From contig NZ_CP097267.1 of the NCBI RefSeq assembly GCF_028473605.1, positions 3,588,501 to 3,652,500 of the forward strand: 64,000 nucleotides of DNA. The letters are read 5' to 3'. A model generated the notes under the pieces. That model searched no databases, was not told the DNA's origin, and saw only the letters and a program-made list of their open reading frames with translations. Below are positions 8,844 through 18,546 of this stretch, piece by piece. The stretch is from Acidovorax sp. NCPPB 3576. Lineage in GTDB: Bacteria > Pseudomonadota > Gammaproteobacteria > Burkholderiales > Burkholderiaceae_C. Both the position numbers and the translations under genes were made by a program. Numbering within the stretch: position 1 is the stretch's first letter; each line of letters opens with the position of its first letter.

Positions 8844-10604
8844 TTACGTCAACGCGACGGCCGGTGCCGCATCCAGATTCCAACCGCCCTCCTCCCACGT
8901 CCAGACCCGCTGCGGCGCCAGCGCCCGCAAGAAATGCCGGTCGTGCGACACCACCAGCAGCGCGCCGGTGAACGACGCCAGCGCGGACTGCAGCGCCGCC
9001 ACGGCCCGCGCATCGAGGTGGTTGGTGGGCTCGTCCAGCAGCAGCATCTGCGCCGGATCGCCGCTCCACAGCGCACAGGCCAGCGCGGCCCTGATGCGCT
9101 CGCCGCCGCTCAAGGTGCCTGCCGGCCGCTGCAAGCAGGCGGCGTCCAGCCCCAGCTGCGCCAGCCGGGTGCGCAGCGCAGCGGGCGGCAGGGGGGAGCC
9201 GGTCTGCGCCAGCCGCTCCAGCACGCTCAGCGCGGGCGGCAGCAACGCCGCGCTGTGCTGGTCGAGCCAGGCCGTGCGCACCATGCAATGCACCCGGCCC
9301 GAGGCGGGTGCCAGCTGCCCCGCCACCATGCGCAGCAGCGTGGTCTTGCCGCAGCCGTTCGGGCCGGTGATGGCGATGCGCACCGGCCCGCTCCACACTC
9401 CGTCGAGCGCCTGGGGCGGGCCGCTGCGCAGTGGCGACCACGGCAGGGGCGGCACGGCCCGCTCCAGCCGCAGCACCGGCTTGGACTGCGCAATGGCGCT
9501 GTCCGGCAACGGCAGCGCCAGGGCCGTGGCGGGCGCCACCCGGCCGGCGGCCTCGCGCACGGCGGCATCCAGCCGCTCGCCCGCCTGCTGGCGGCGCACA
9601 TGCTCCCGGCCTGCGAAGGCCTCGGCATTGCTTTTTTGAAGGCCCAGCAGCAGGGGCGACTGGTTCGTGTCCTGGCCTGCCGCGCGGCCACGGGCGGCCC
9701 GCCGCATCTGCGCGTCGTGCTGGCGCCGCAAATCGCGCTGCGCGGCATCGCGTTCGGCGCGCGCATGGTGCAGCGCGGCCTGGGCTGCCTGGGCCTCGGC
9801 ATCGCGCTGCGCCGCATAGACATCCCACGCACCGCCGTAGTGGCGCAGGCCCTGGGGGCTGAGTTCGGCGATGCGGTCCACCGCCTCCAGCAGCGCGCGG
9901 TCGTGCGTGGCCACCAGCACCGCGCCCCGCCAGTCCGCCAGGGCTGACAGCAGCCAGCGCCGGGCGGGCGCATCGAGGTGGTTGGTGGGCTCGTCCAGCA
10001 GCAGCACGTCGGCACCCGAGAGAAAAGCGCCCGCCAGGGCCACGCGGGCGCGCTCGCCGCCGCTCAGGCAGGCCGCTTCGCGATCCGGGGACAGGTGGCC
10101 CAGCCCCACGCCGTCGAGCGCGCGCTGCCAGCGGGCCGCGCAGTCCCACTGCCCGTCCGCGAGCAGCAGGTCGGCTTCATCGCCCTGCCCGGCCTCCAGC
10201 CGGGCCAGCGCCCCCAGCACGGTATCGATCCCCGCCAGCGCCGCCACGGTGGCGCCCGCGCGGTGCTGGTCCACCGCATGCAGGCGGCCCGGCCGCTCCA
10301 CCGTGCCCGAGGCCGGCGCCAGCGTGCCGGCCGCCAGGGCAAGCAGCACGCTCTTGCCCACGCCGTTGTCGCCCACCAGGCCGGTGATGCCGGGGGCGAG
10401 GTGGAGCGTGGGCGGCTCGGCCCAGAGCGCCTCGCCGTCGGGCCGCAGCCATTGCACGTGGCCCAGGCGCAGCAACGCACCCTCCCGCGCAGGCGGCGGG
10501 GCGGAAACCACCAGGGGAGAAGACGTGGAAGAAGAGGAAAGGGAAACGGATGCGGTGCGCGCTGCACCGCGGGGCGGACGGGCGTCCGCGTTGAATGTCG
10601 CCAT
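8844..10604 (-). CDS. ABC-F family ATP-binding protein
   Basis: A soluble protein of two fused ABC ATPase domains with no membrane segments, 586 residues. The first domain has Walker A GDNGVGKS at residues 78-85, signature LSGGERARVALAG and Walker B LLLDEPTNHLD. The second has GPNGCGKT, LSGGERIRAALA and LLLDEPTNHLD. ABC-F proteins act on the ribosome rather than in transport; some relieve stalling or confer antibiotic protection. The subgroup cannot be fixed by eye. The ATG at 10602-10604 has GGAG seven bases upstream; an in-frame ATG at 10622 is less likely. A Ser-rich leader of about 40 residues precedes the first domain. Confidence 0.92.
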   Translation of the reverse strand: MATFNADARPPRGAARTASVSLSSSSTSSPLVVSAPPPAREGALLRLGHVQWLRPDGEALWAEPPTLHLAPGITGLVGDNGVGKSVLLALAAGTLAPASGTVERPGRLHAVDQHRAGATVAALAGIDTVLGALARLEAGQGDEADLLLADGQWDCAARWQRALDGVGLGHLSPDREAACLSGGERARVALAGAFLSGADVLLLDEPTNHLDAPARRWLLSALADWRGAVLVATHDRALLEAVDRIAELSPQGLRHYGGAWDVYAAQRDAEAQAAQAALHHARAERDAAQRDLRRQHDAQMRRAARGRAAGQDTNQSPLLLGLQKSNAEAFAGREHVRRQQAGERLDAAVREAAGRVAPATALALPLPDSAIAQSKPVLRLERAVPPLPWSPLRSGPPQALDGVWSGPVRIAITGPNGCGKTTLLRMVAGQLAPASGRVHCMVRTAWLDQHSAALLPPALSVLERLAQTGSPLPPAALRTRLAQLGLDAACLQRPAGTLSGGERIRAALACALWSGDPAQMLLLDEPTNHLDARAVAALQSALASFTGALLVVSHDRHFLRALAPQRVWTWEEGGWNLDAAPAVALT

Positions 10605-10763
10605 GGTCGAGCTCCAAGCCATCGAATCGGCCGCCTCCCCGGATCGGTGGGGGAAGCGGAACGGACGAAGGGGGCTTACAGGCGCATGGGTGAAGAACCT
10701 CGGTGGCGGCGATCGGAGCGATCGAAGGCCCGGACTATACGGCGGCAGGAATGGCAACGCAAA

Positions 10764-10798
10764 TTCACTTAGGTGAAATTGATTACGGATAGTACAAT
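10764..10798 (+). promoter_or_regulatory. Candidate operator and -10 box upstream of the VOC gene
   Basis: TTCACTTAGGTGAA (10764-10777) is a 14-bp near-palindrome with 12 of 14 positions symmetric. It lies just upstream of TACAAT (10793-10798), a good -10 hexamer 28 bp before the start codon of the downstream gene. The segment is AT-rich compared with its surroundings. The regulator is unknown. Confidence 0.45.
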
Positions 10799-10825
10799 TT
10801 TTAGATCCACAAGACGGAGACCGCC

Positions 10826-11452
10826 ATGAACGCCGTGCCAAGCCCCAAACCCGACCTGTCCACCCTGCCCCCGCCCGCCGCCGTGCAGCAGTTGCACCAC
10901 TACGCCTACAAGGCGCGCGACGCCGAGGAGACGCGGCAGTTCTACGAAGACATCCTGGGGCTGCCGCTGTACCACATCATCCAGAGCGACTACGTGCCCA
11001 GCACGGGCGAATACTGCCCCTACACGCACTTCTTCTTCCGCCTGAAGGACGGCTCGTTCATCGCCTTCTTCGACCTGGGCGACGATGTGAAGGCCGAGCC
11101 CTCGCCCAACACCCCGCTGTGGGTCAACCACATCGCGTTCCGCGTGGACACGGTGCAGGAACTGGAGAACACCAAGGCCCGGCTGGAGGCGCATGGCGTC
11201 GAGGTGCTCGGCGTGACCGATCACCACATCTTCAAGAGCATCTACTTCTTCGATCCGAACGGCATCCGGCTGGAGCTGTCGGCGCAGCTGGCCGATGCGC
11301 AGCAGATGGAAAAGGACAGCACGGTGGCCCACCAGCGCCTGAAAGAGTGGACCGCGCGCAAGGAGCAGTGGCGCAAGGAGCGCGCCGAGGGCAAGAGCGC
11401 CGCGCCGCTCAAGCCGGCGCAGAACGACCGGCCGGAATACGCCAAGGGCTGA
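10826..11452 (+). CDS. VOC superfamily (glyoxalase/dioxygenase-fold) protein
   Basis: A 208-residue protein with one vicinal-oxygen-chelate unit. QLHHYAYKARDAEETRQFYE near the N-terminus gives the first metal-ligand strand, VNHIAFRVDTVQEL the second, and YFFDPNGIRLELSA the last with its conserved Glu. Substrate is unknown. The C-terminal 50 residues are charged and probably helical. The ATG at 10826 has GACGGAGACC upstream. It stands alone, divergent from the ABC-F gene across about 220 bp that carries a candidate operator. Confidence 0.88.
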   Translation: MNAVPSPKPDLSTLPPPAAVQQLHHYAYKARDAEETRQFYEDILGLPLYHIIQSDYVPSTGEYCPYTHFFFRLKDGSFIAFFDLGDDVKAEPSPNTPLWVNHIAFRVDTVQELENTKARLEAHGVEVLGVTDHHIFKSIYFFDPNGIRLELSAQLADAQQMEKDSTVAHQRLKEWTARKEQWRKERAEGKSAAPLKPAQNDRPEYAKG

Positions 11453-11509
11453 CCGCCCCGCATCGCTGCACCTCGGCCTGGGCATCAGCCTGGGGCCGGG
11501 GCCGGCCGC

Positions 11510-13360
11510 TCAATCGTCCAGCGTTTCGCGCCCGCGCATGACCTGGTGGCGCTCCCAGTAGTGCTCCAGCGTCGCCTTGAAGCGCTGCTTGTCCTTCTTG
11601 AGGCCCGGCAGCTTGAGCTTCGTGGTCTTGGCGCGCAGCAGGCTTTTTTCCGGGTGCGTGATGGTGAGCGAATCGCCCAGGATGCTGTCCTTGAAGGCCA
11701 TGGCCTTCACCGCGTCCCAGGGCACCGTGGCGCCATCGGCCGAGGTGGCGATGCCTTCGTGGCTCACCTGCACCGTGTGGCCGCCCTTCAGCGCGAACTG
11801 GCGCGCCGGGAAGTACTTGAGCACCACCGCCAGTTCCTCGGCATTGGCCGGCTCGTAGCGGTAGGCCAGGCTGCGTTCGTGGCCCTGCGCGAAGGCCTGC
11901 TCGTAGTCGCTCCACAGGCGCTGCTCGATGGCGTCGGCCGTCAGGATGTCCTGCGCCCAGGTGCGCTCGGGCGGCCGCACCACGATGGCGCCATAGTCCG
12001 ATTCGGGCAGCACCCAGCCCACGTTGCGGATGCGCTCGGGCATCAGCGGATGGGTGTCGAACGGATGGGGCACGTTGGCGGTCTGCATCGCGGTGCGGAA
12101 CTCCGCCGACTGCGCATAGGGCGGCAGCCCGCGCGAGATGAAGTGCGCGATGCCCAGATCGCCCGCCAGTTGCTCTTCCTTGTCGAACAGGTCGCTCTCG
12201 ATCTTGTGGCGGTACTTGGCATAGGCCGCGATCTTGACCAGCGACTGCCCGATGGCCTGGGGCGACACCAGTTGCGCGGCGATGCGGTCGGCCTGGAACT
12301 CGCGCGCCCGGCTGTCGCGGGCCAGCGCCCATTCGAAGATCAGGCGGTACAGGCCCAGCAGCGGGGACACCACCGCCGTCAGGCCAGAGTTGCGCATGGC
12401 ATGGTGGTACTGGTCGTACTGCACCAGTTTCGGCCCCAGGCGCGCGCTGCTTTCGGTGTCGCCGCCGCCCAGGTGGGCCAGCTCGTGGGCGAACACCGCG
12501 TCGGCCTCGGACTGGTCGAGCAGGCGCAGCAGCGGAATGCTGACGAACAGCGTGCGCCCGGTCAGCTCCTGCCCCGCCACGTGGATGGGCGATTCGGTCA
12601 CGAAGAAATTGGCGTCGATGCCGGCCACGATGTGCTGCGGCGGCGCGGTCTGGAGCCGCGCGGCCATGTGGCGGATGCGCTGCCACAGCAGCGGCGCGTC
12701 GGCCTCCTGCACCCGCTCGCCCTCGACCTCGCTGTGGCGGTTCACCCGCTTGAAGATGCCCACGACGGCCAGCACCACGGCCACCGCCACGCCGATCGCC
12801 ACCGCGATGATGAGCTTGGGCGAATAGCGGTGCCAGAAATACGCCGTCACCCAGAACGACAGCCAGGCCACCATCGCGCCCTGCACCACCACCTCCAGCG
12901 CGCTCGCGGCGGTCATCAGGCGCCAGCCGGCGACGAAGCTCGCGTGCTGCAGCCGGCGGTTGACGAAGGCCAACGCGCCGAGCGCCAGCGCGGCCACCAG
13001 CACCAGCGCGCCGGCCACCAGCGTCCACAGCGCCACGGTGCGCGCCATGAAGAACTGCCAGTTGTTGGAATACGGCGGACACATGGCCTGGCGGTATTCC
13101 TGTGCATCCGGCGTGCGGTCGGTGCAGATCGTGGACGGCGGATGGGCGCGGTAATAGTCCTTTTGCTCCTGCTTGTCCACCGGGGACAGGTCCTTGGCGG
13201 CTTCGATGCGCGGCACGATGGCGGCGAGAAACTTCGCGTCCAGGTCGCGCTGCACGTGGCCGGCGAAGAACAGGGTGATCAGCGGCACCGCGAACAGCGA
13301 CAGCACCGATAACAGAAAGGCTTTGCCGAGACCGGCGCGCAGCGAGGGGTGAAGGGCCAT
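11510..13360 (-). CDS. M48 family zinc metalloprotease, membrane-bound
   Basis: A 616-residue membrane protease. Membrane helices are predicted at about residues 14-33, 106-133, 152-175 and 182-203. The catalytic motif HELAH is at residues 292-296, and a downstream REFQADRIAAQ segment supplies the third zinc-ligand Glu. The C-terminal 250 residues form an extra domain rich in beta-strand propensity and basic residues near the end. M48 enzymes such as HtpX degrade or process membrane proteins; the target is unknown. The ATG at 13358-13360 begins a hydrophobic signal-like sequence, so the upstream frame extension is ignored. It converges on the VOC gene. Confidence 0.9.
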   Translation of the reverse strand: MALHPSLRAGLGKAFLLSVLSLFAVPLITLFFAGHVQRDLDAKFLAAIVPRIEAAKDLSPVDKQEQKDYYRAHPPSTICTDRTPDAQEYRQAMCPPYSNNWQFFMARTVALWTLVAGALVLVAALALGALAFVNRRLQHASFVAGWRLMTAASALEVVVQGAMVAWLSFWVTAYFWHRYSPKLIIAVAIGVAVAVVLAVVGIFKRVNRHSEVEGERVQEADAPLLWQRIRHMAARLQTAPPQHIVAGIDANFFVTESPIHVAGQELTGRTLFVSIPLLRLLDQSEADAVFAHELAHLGGGDTESSARLGPKLVQYDQYHHAMRNSGLTAVVSPLLGLYRLIFEWALARDSRAREFQADRIAAQLVSPQAIGQSLVKIAAYAKYRHKIESDLFDKEEQLAGDLGIAHFISRGLPPYAQSAEFRTAMQTANVPHPFDTHPLMPERIRNVGWVLPESDYGAIVVRPPERTWAQDILTADAIEQRLWSDYEQAFAQGHERSLAYRYEPANAEELAVVLKYFPARQFALKGGHTVQVSHEGIATSADGATVPWDAVKAMAFKDSILGDSLTITHPEKSLLRAKTTKLKLPGLKKDKQRFKATLEHYWERHQVMRGRETLDD

Positions 13361-13654
13361 GGGTACGGGATGTTGGAATGGGAATGGGACCTTGGCGGCA
13401 CGGCACGGAGCCGGCGGCACCCTGGCGGATGCACCGGATGGCTCCGAGGCCGACGATTATCGGCAGGCATCTTGCTCACATCCCCTTGCAGCGTTCGGCA
13501 AAAGGTAACAAAGCGATAGCAGATCAGGCCCGCCCGCCATGCGCCGCACGCGCGGGGCGGCAATGCCACTGCCTTAAAATGCCCGGTCTCCTCCTTGACC
13601 CGAAGCCCAGGCAGCCGCCTGCCCGTTGGCCTCTTCTTGCACCCACCAGACCCC

Positions 13655-16549
13655 ATGAGCTCGCCCCTGAACCAACCCGGCCTTGAAAGCCTGTCCAAAT
13701 CCTTCGAGCCCGCTGCCATCGAGGCCCATTGGGGTCCCGAGTGGGAACGCCGGGGCTATGGCGAGGCAGGCCACCGCGGCTCGCGCCAGGCCCAGGCAGG
13801 CGAGCCCGCCTTCGCCATCCAGTTGCCGCCGCCCAACGTGACGGGCACGCTGCACATGGGCCATGCGTTCAACCAGACCATCATGGACAGCCTCACGCGC
13901 TACCACCGCATGAAGGGCTTCAACACGGCGTGGATTCCGGGCACCGACCACGCGGGCATCGCCACGCAGATCGTGGTGGAGCGCCAGTTGCAGGAACAAG
14001 GCATCAGCCGCCACGACATGGGCCCGACACCGCCCGAGGCGCGCAAGAACTTCGTCGCCAAGGTCTGGGAGTGGAAGGAACACAGCGGCAACACCATCAC
14101 CACGCAGATGCGCCGCATGGGCGACAGCGTGGACTGGAGCCGCGAATACTTCACCATGGACGACAAGCTCTCCAAGGTGGTCACCGACACCTTCGTGCGC
14201 CTGTACCAGCAGGGCCTGATCTACCGCGGCAAGCGCCTGGTGAACTGGGACCCGAAACTGCAGTCCGCCGTGTCCGACCTCGAAGTGGAAAGCGAAGAGA
14301 AGGACGGCTCGCTCTGGCACATCGCCTATCCGCTGACCGATGGCAGCGGCAGCCTCACGGTGGCCACCACCCGCCCCGAGACCATGCTGGGCGACGTGGC
14401 GCTGATGGTGCACCCCGAGGACGAGCGCTACACCGCGCTCATCGGCAAGACGGTCACGCTGCCGCTGGTGGGCCGCGAGATCCCCATCATTGCCGACGCG
14501 TACGTGGACAAGGAATTCGGCACCGGCGTGGTCAAGGTCACGCCCGCGCACGACCCCAACGACTACCAGGTCGGCCAGCGCCACAACCTGCCGATGATCA
14601 TCGTGCTGACCTTGCAGGCCACCATCAACGAGAACGCGCCGGCCAAGTACCAGGGCCTGGACCGCTTCGTAGCCCGCAAGGCCATCGTGGCCGACCTGGA
14701 AGCCGCGGGCGCCCTGGTCGAGACCAAGAAGCACAAGCTGATGGTGCCCATCTGCACCCGCACGGGCCAGGTGGTCGAGCCCATGCTCACCGACCAGTGG
14801 TTCGTGGCCATGAGCAAGGTCAGCGACCAGGACCCGACTGGCAAGAGCATTGCCAAAAAAGCCATCGACGCCGTGGCCTCCGGCGAAGTGCAGTTCGTGC
14901 CCGAGAACTGGGTCAACACCTACAACCAGTGGATGAACAACATCCAGGACTGGTGCATCAGCCGCCAGCTGTGGTGGGGCCACCAGATCCCGGCGTGGTA
15001 CGACGAAGCGGGCAACGTGTACGTGGCGCGCGACGAGGCCGAGGCCCAGGCGCAGGCTGGCGCGGGCGCCCGGCTCACGCGCGACGAGGACGTGCTGGAC
15101 ACCTGGTATTCCGCCGCGCTCGTGCCCTTCTCCTCGCTCGGCTGGCCCGAGGCGCTGGACGATCCCTCCGCCACCAAGGACTACGACCTGTACCTGCCCT
15201 CTTCCGTGCTGGTGACGGGCTACGACATCATCTTCTTCTGGGTCGCCCGGATGATCATGATGACCACGCACTTCACCGGCCGCGTGCCGTTCAAGCACGT
15301 GTACATCCATGGCCTGGTGCGCGATGCGCAGGGCAAGAAGATGAGCAAGTCCGAGGGCAACGTGCTCGACCCGGTGGACCTGATCGACGGCATCGCGCTC
15401 GACCCCCTGCTGGAAAAGCGCTCCACCGGCCTGCGCCGCCCCGAGACGGCGCCCCAGGTGCGCAAGAACACGCAAAAGGAGTTTCCCGAGGGCATTCCCG
15501 CCTACGGCGCCGATGCGCTGCGCTTCACCTTCGCGGCACTGGCCAGCCTGGGCCGCAGCATCAACTTCGACAGCAAGCGCTGCGAGGGCTACCGCAACTT
15601 CTGCAACAAGCTCTGGAACGCCAGCCGCTTCGTGCTGATGAACTGCGAAGGCCAGGACTGCGGGCTGCAGGAGCACACCCAGGCCGATTGCGAAGGCGGC
15701 GGCTATCTGGCCTTCAGCCAGCCCGACCGCTGGATCGTCTCGCTGCTGCAGCAGGTCGAGGCCGAGGTGGCCAAGGGCTTTGCCGAGTTCCGCCTGGACA
15801 ACGTGGCCAACACGATCTACGACTTCGTCTGGAACGAGTTCTGCGACTGGTATCTGGAGATCGCCAAGGTGCAGATCCAGACCGGCACGCCGGCCGAGCA
15901 GCGCGCCACGCGCCGCACGCTCATCCGCACCCTGGAAACCATCCTGCGCCTGGCGCACCCGCTGATCCCGTTCATCACCGAAGCCCTGTGGCAGAAGGTC
16001 GCGCCCGTGGCCGGCCGCGCAGGCGAATCGGTCAGCATCGCCGCCTATCCGCAGGCGCAGCCGGAGAAGATCGACGAAGCCGCCATCGCCCACGTGGCGC
16101 GCCTGAAGGCCTTCGTGGACGCCTGCCGCACGCTGCGCGGCGAGATGAACGTCTCGCCCGCCACGCGCCTGCCGCTGTACGCCGTGGGCGATGCGGCCTT
16201 CATGCGCTCGGCGGCACCCGCGTTGCAGGCCCTGGCCAAGCTCAGCGAGGTGCAGGTGTTCGAAGACGATGCCGCCTGGGCCGCCGCCGCGCAGGCCGCG
16301 CCCGTGGCCGTGGTGGGCGATGTCCGCCTGTGCCTGCACATGGAAATCGACGTGGCGGCCGAAAAGGCCCGCCTGTCCAAGGAGATCGCCCGCATCGACG
16401 GCGAGATCACCAAGGCCCAGGCCAAGCTGTCCAACGAGGCCTTCGTGGCCAAGGCACCGCCCGCCGTGATCGACCAGGAGAAAAAACGCGTGGCCGATTT
16501 CGGCGCCACGCTGGCGCGTCTGCGCGACCAGCTCGCACGGCTGGCTTGA
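13655..16549 (+). CDS. valS: Valine--tRNA ligase
   Basis: Charges tRNA-Val. The 964-residue class I synthetase shows the HIGH-type motif in [14 protein letters not shown] (HMGH at residues 67-70), the KMSKS motif in [10 protein letters not shown] at about residue 562, an editing domain between them, [10 protein letters not shown] in the anticodon-binding region, and a C-terminal coiled coil of the kind typical of ValRS (about the last 65 residues). The ATG at 13655 starts MSSPLNQPG; the upstream frame has no supporting features. galU follows after 68 bp on the same strand. Confidence 0.98.
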   Translation: MSSPLNQPGLESLSKSFEPAAIEAHWGPEWERRGYGEAGHRGSRQAQAGEPAFAIQLPPPNVTGTLHMGHAFNQTIMDSLTRYHRMKGFNTAWIPGTDHAGIATQIVVERQLQEQGISRHDMGPTPPEARKNFVAKVWEWKEHSGNTITTQMRRMGDSVDWSREYFTMDDKLSKVVTDTFVRLYQQGLIYRGKRLVNWDPKLQSAVSDLEVESEEKDGSLWHIAYPLTDGSGSLTVATTRPETMLGDVALMVHPEDERYTALIGKTVTLPLVGREIPIIADAYVDKEFGTGVVKVTPAHDPNDYQVGQRHNLPMIIVLTLQATINENAPAKYQGLDRFVARKAIVADLEAAGALVETKKHKLMVPICTRTGQVVEPMLTDQWFVAMSKVSDQDPTGKSIAKKAIDAVASGEVQFVPENWVNTYNQWMNNIQDWCISRQLWWGHQIPAWYDEAGNVYVARDEAEAQAQAGAGARLTRDEDVLDTWYSAALVPFSSLGWPEALDDPSATKDYDLYLPSSVLVTGYDIIFFWVARMIMMTTHFTGRVPFKHVYIHGLVRDAQGKKMSKSEGNVLDPVDLIDGIALDPLLEKRSTGLRRPETAPQVRKNTQKEFPEGIPAYGADALRFTFAALASLGRSINFDSKRCEGYRNFCNKLWNASRFVLMNCEGQDCGLQEHTQADCEGGGYLAFSQPDRWIVSLLQQVEAEVAKGFAEFRLDNVANTIYDFVWNEFCDWYLEIAKVQIQTGTPAEQRATRRTLIRTLETILRLAHPLIPFITEALWQKVAPVAGRAGESVSIAAYPQAQPEKIDEAAIAHVARLKAFVDACRTLRGEMNVSPATRLPLYAVGDAAFMRSAAPALQALAKLSEVQVFEDDAAWAAAAQAAPVAVVGDVRLCLHMEIDVAAEKARLSKEIARIDGEITKAQAKLSNEAFVAKAPPAVIDQEKKRVADFGATLARLRDQLARLA

Positions 16550-16617
16550 TAGCGCAGGCTTCGCCCCCACGTTCACCCTTTACGACACCGACTGACCGAC
16601 CCCAAGAAGGACCATCG

Positions 16618-17508
16618 ATGACCGACAACACTTCCGCGATCCGCAAAGCCGTGTTCCCCGTGGCAGGCCTGGGCACCCGCTTCCTGCCCGCCACCAAGGC
16701 ATCCCCCAAGGAAATGCTCCCCGTGGTGGACAAGCCCCTGATCCAGTACGCGGTCGAGGAAGCCTATTCCGCCGGCATCCGCCACATGATCTTCGTGACC
16801 GGCCGCAGCAAGCGCGCCATCGAAGACCATTACGACACCGCCTACGAGCTGGAAAACGAACTCGAAGCCGCCGGCAAGAACGACCTGCTGCAGCTGGTGC
16901 GCTCGGTCGCCCCCAGCGACATGGACTGCGCCTTCGTGCGCCAGCCCCGCTCGCTGGGCCTGGGCCACGCCGTGCTGTGCGCCGAGCCGCTGGTCGGCCG
17001 CGAGCCCTTCGCCGTGCTGCTGGCCGATGACCTGATGGTCGGCGCGCCCGGCGGCCAGCCCGTGCTGGCGCAGATGGCCACCGCCTTCCGCAAGCAGGGC
17101 CGCTCGCTGCTGGCCGTGCAGGAAGTACCCGCCGACCAGGTGCGCCGCTACGGCATCGTGGCCGGCGAGCCCGCCGGCGGCCCGCTGATCCGCATCGACC
17201 GCATCGTGGAAAAGCCCGCACCGGAAGACGCCCCTTCGCGCATGGGCGTGGCCGGCCGCTACATCCTCACGCCTGGCGTGTTCGACGAGATCCGCAACCA
17301 GCCCCAGGGCGTGGGCGGCGAGATCCAGCTGACCGATGCCATTGCCCGCCTCATGGCGCGCGAGGCCGTGTACGCGTTCCGCTACGAAGGAAAGCGCTAC
17401 GACTGCGGCAGCAAGGAAGGCTTTCTGGAAGCAACGGTGGAACTGGCGCTGCAGCACCCGCAGGTGGGCGCCGCCTTCCGCGAGTACCTCAAGACCGTGG
17501 AGATCTGA
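16618..17508 (+). CDS. galU: UTP--glucose-1-phosphate uridylyltransferase
   Basis: Makes UDP-glucose for surface polysaccharides and trehalose-type pathways. The 296-residue protein has the nucleotide-binding segment [20 protein letters not shown], then [31 protein letters not shown] and [12 protein letters not shown], all hallmarks of bacterial GalU. Length is normal. AAGAAGG lies upstream of the ATG. It may be cotranscribed with valS, though the 68-bp gap could hold its own promoter. Confidence 0.97.
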   Translation: MTDNTSAIRKAVFPVAGLGTRFLPATKASPKEMLPVVDKPLIQYAVEEAYSAGIRHMIFVTGRSKRAIEDHYDTAYELENELEAAGKNDLLQLVRSVAPSDMDCAFVRQPRSLGLGHAVLCAEPLVGREPFAVLLADDLMVGAPGGQPVLAQMATAFRKQGRSLLAVQEVPADQVRRYGIVAGEPAGGPLIRIDRIVEKPAPEDAPSRMGVAGRYILTPGVFDEIRNQPQGVGGEIQLTDAIARLMAREAVYAFRYEGKRYDCGSKEGFLEATVELALQHPQVGAAFREYLKTVEI

Positions 17509-17515
17509 AGAAGGC

Positions 17516-17537
17516 GCAGGGCCCGGCGCGGCCCTGC
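17516..17537 (+). terminator. Hairpin downstream of galU
   Basis: GCAGGGCC and GGCCCTGC form a perfect 8-bp stem with a CGCRGC-like six-base loop, eight bases after the galU stop. No T-run follows, so termination is uncertain. Confidence 0.35.
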
Positions 17538-17634
17538 ACAGTGGCCCAGACGGAAATGGGCCCGGTCATCGCGGTGTCGAACCGGTGCGGGGCTGATTGA
17601 AGCGGCTGAAACGGAAAGGCCGCCCTGCTGGCGC

Positions 17635-17862
17635 TCAGCGCCGGCGCAGCAGGTGGATGAATTCGTCGCCCACCGTCTGCTGCTCGACCAGCTCGTTGCC
17701 CGTCTGCTTGGCGAATGCCTGGAAGTCGCGCAGCGAGCCATTGTCGGTAGAGACCACCTTGAGCAACTGGCCGCTCACCATGTCGGCCAGCGCCTTCTTG
17801 GCCTTGAGAATGGGCAGCGGGCAGTTGAGACCGCGGGTGTCGATTTCCTTGTGGATGTCCAT
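17635..17862 (-). CDS. TusA-family sulfurtransferase-like protein
   Basis: A 75-residue protein with the TusA/SirA signature: TRGLNCPLPILKAKKAL, where the Cys of the CPxP motif would carry persulfide sulfur. The fold is a small alpha/beta two-layer sandwich. TusA proteins pass sulfur to tRNA thiolation or molybdenum cofactor synthesis, but many paralogues exist and the partner here is not evident. The ATG at 17860-17862 has AGGAAG six bases upstream; an overlapping GTG one codon earlier is possible. It follows the Nudix gene by 30 bp on the same strand and precedes no other gene, so the two may form an operon. Confidence 0.85.
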   Translation of the reverse strand: MDIHKEIDTRGLNCPLPILKAKKALADMVSGQLLKVVSTDNGSLRDFQAFAKQTGNELVEQQTVGDEFIHLLRRR

Positions 17863-17892
17863 CACATGCTTCCTGGGCGAATGAGCCCCATT

Positions 17893-18438
17893 CTAAGCAG
17901 CCGAAGGGGCTGCACCGCTCTGGAATAAATCCACGAATTCGGGTTCGATGCCTTGCGTTCGCAGCCAGTCCGCCAAGGCATAGCCGGTGCCCGCGGGCCA
18001 GCATTTCACAGCCTCGGGCGCCAGCAGGCGGTAGTCCACCAGTTCGGGCGACAGCCGCACCTCGCCATGCGCCACCGCGTGGTAGGCGATGATGATTTGG
18101 TTCATGCGCTGGAAGTCGTAAACGCCGATGAGCGCCAGCGCGCTCACATCGAGGTTGGTCTCTTCCTTGATCTCGCGCGTGATGCCCTCCTGGGGCGTCT
18201 CGCCCGCCTCCATGAAGCCCGTGATCAGCGCGTACTGCTTGCCTGCCCAGGCGGCATTGCGCGCCAGCAGCACCTGCCCGTCGCGCACCACTACCGCCGC
18301 CAGCACGGGCGTCGGGTTGTTCCAGTGCGTCCAGCCGCAGGCCGGGCAGCGCAGGCGCTCGACATCGCCGCCATCCTCGGCCACCGTGATGCGCGCCAGG
18401 GGCGTGGCGCAGTGGGTGCAAAAGCGGGTTTGGTACAT
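17893..18438 (-). CDS. Nudix hydrolase with N-terminal zinc ribbon (NudC-like)
   Basis: A 181-residue protein. Cys7, Cys10, Cys31 and Cys34 form a zinc ribbon (CTHC and CPAC). The Nudix box runs about residues 74-97: GFMEAGE, then REIKEETNLDV, with all key Glu and Arg residues present. Zinc ribbon plus Nudix resembles NudC NADH pyrophosphatases, but the protein is shorter and lacks an obvious downstream SQPWPFPxS motif, so the substrate is open. The ATG at 18436-18438 begins MYQTRFCTH. A small hairpin repeat lies immediately upstream. Confidence 0.88.
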   Translation of the reverse strand: MYQTRFCTHCATPLARITVAEDGGDVERLRCPACGWTHWNNPTPVLAAVVVRDGQVLLARNAAWAGKQYALITGFMEAGETPQEGITREIKEETNLDVSALALIGVYDFQRMNQIIIAYHAVAHGEVRLSPELVDYRLLAPEAVKCWPAGTGYALADWLRTQGIEPEFVDLFQSGAAPSAA

Positions 18439-18440
18439 AG

Positions 18441-18461
18441 GCGCTACATTTTCAATAGCAA
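18441..18461 (-). repeat. Short dispersed hairpin repeat fragment
   Basis: GCTACATTTTCAATAGC is the same GCTA...TAGC AT-rich hairpin seen at the right ends of the copies at 24007 and 34845. It directly abuts the Nudix start codon and may hold part of that gene's promoter or leader. Confidence 0.5.
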
Positions 18462-18546
18462 ACAAGGCAATGAATACACCGGCATGCGGCCTTTTTCAGC
18501 CTGAACGCCGGTGCGGCGCTCCATCTAAGGCATCCCAGCGGCCGGC

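Noticed and set aside
13574..16576. A 1000-codon minus-strand frame
   Set aside because: Antisense to valS, which shows HIGH and KMSKS motifs; the antisense product is His/Gly/Leu-rich noise.
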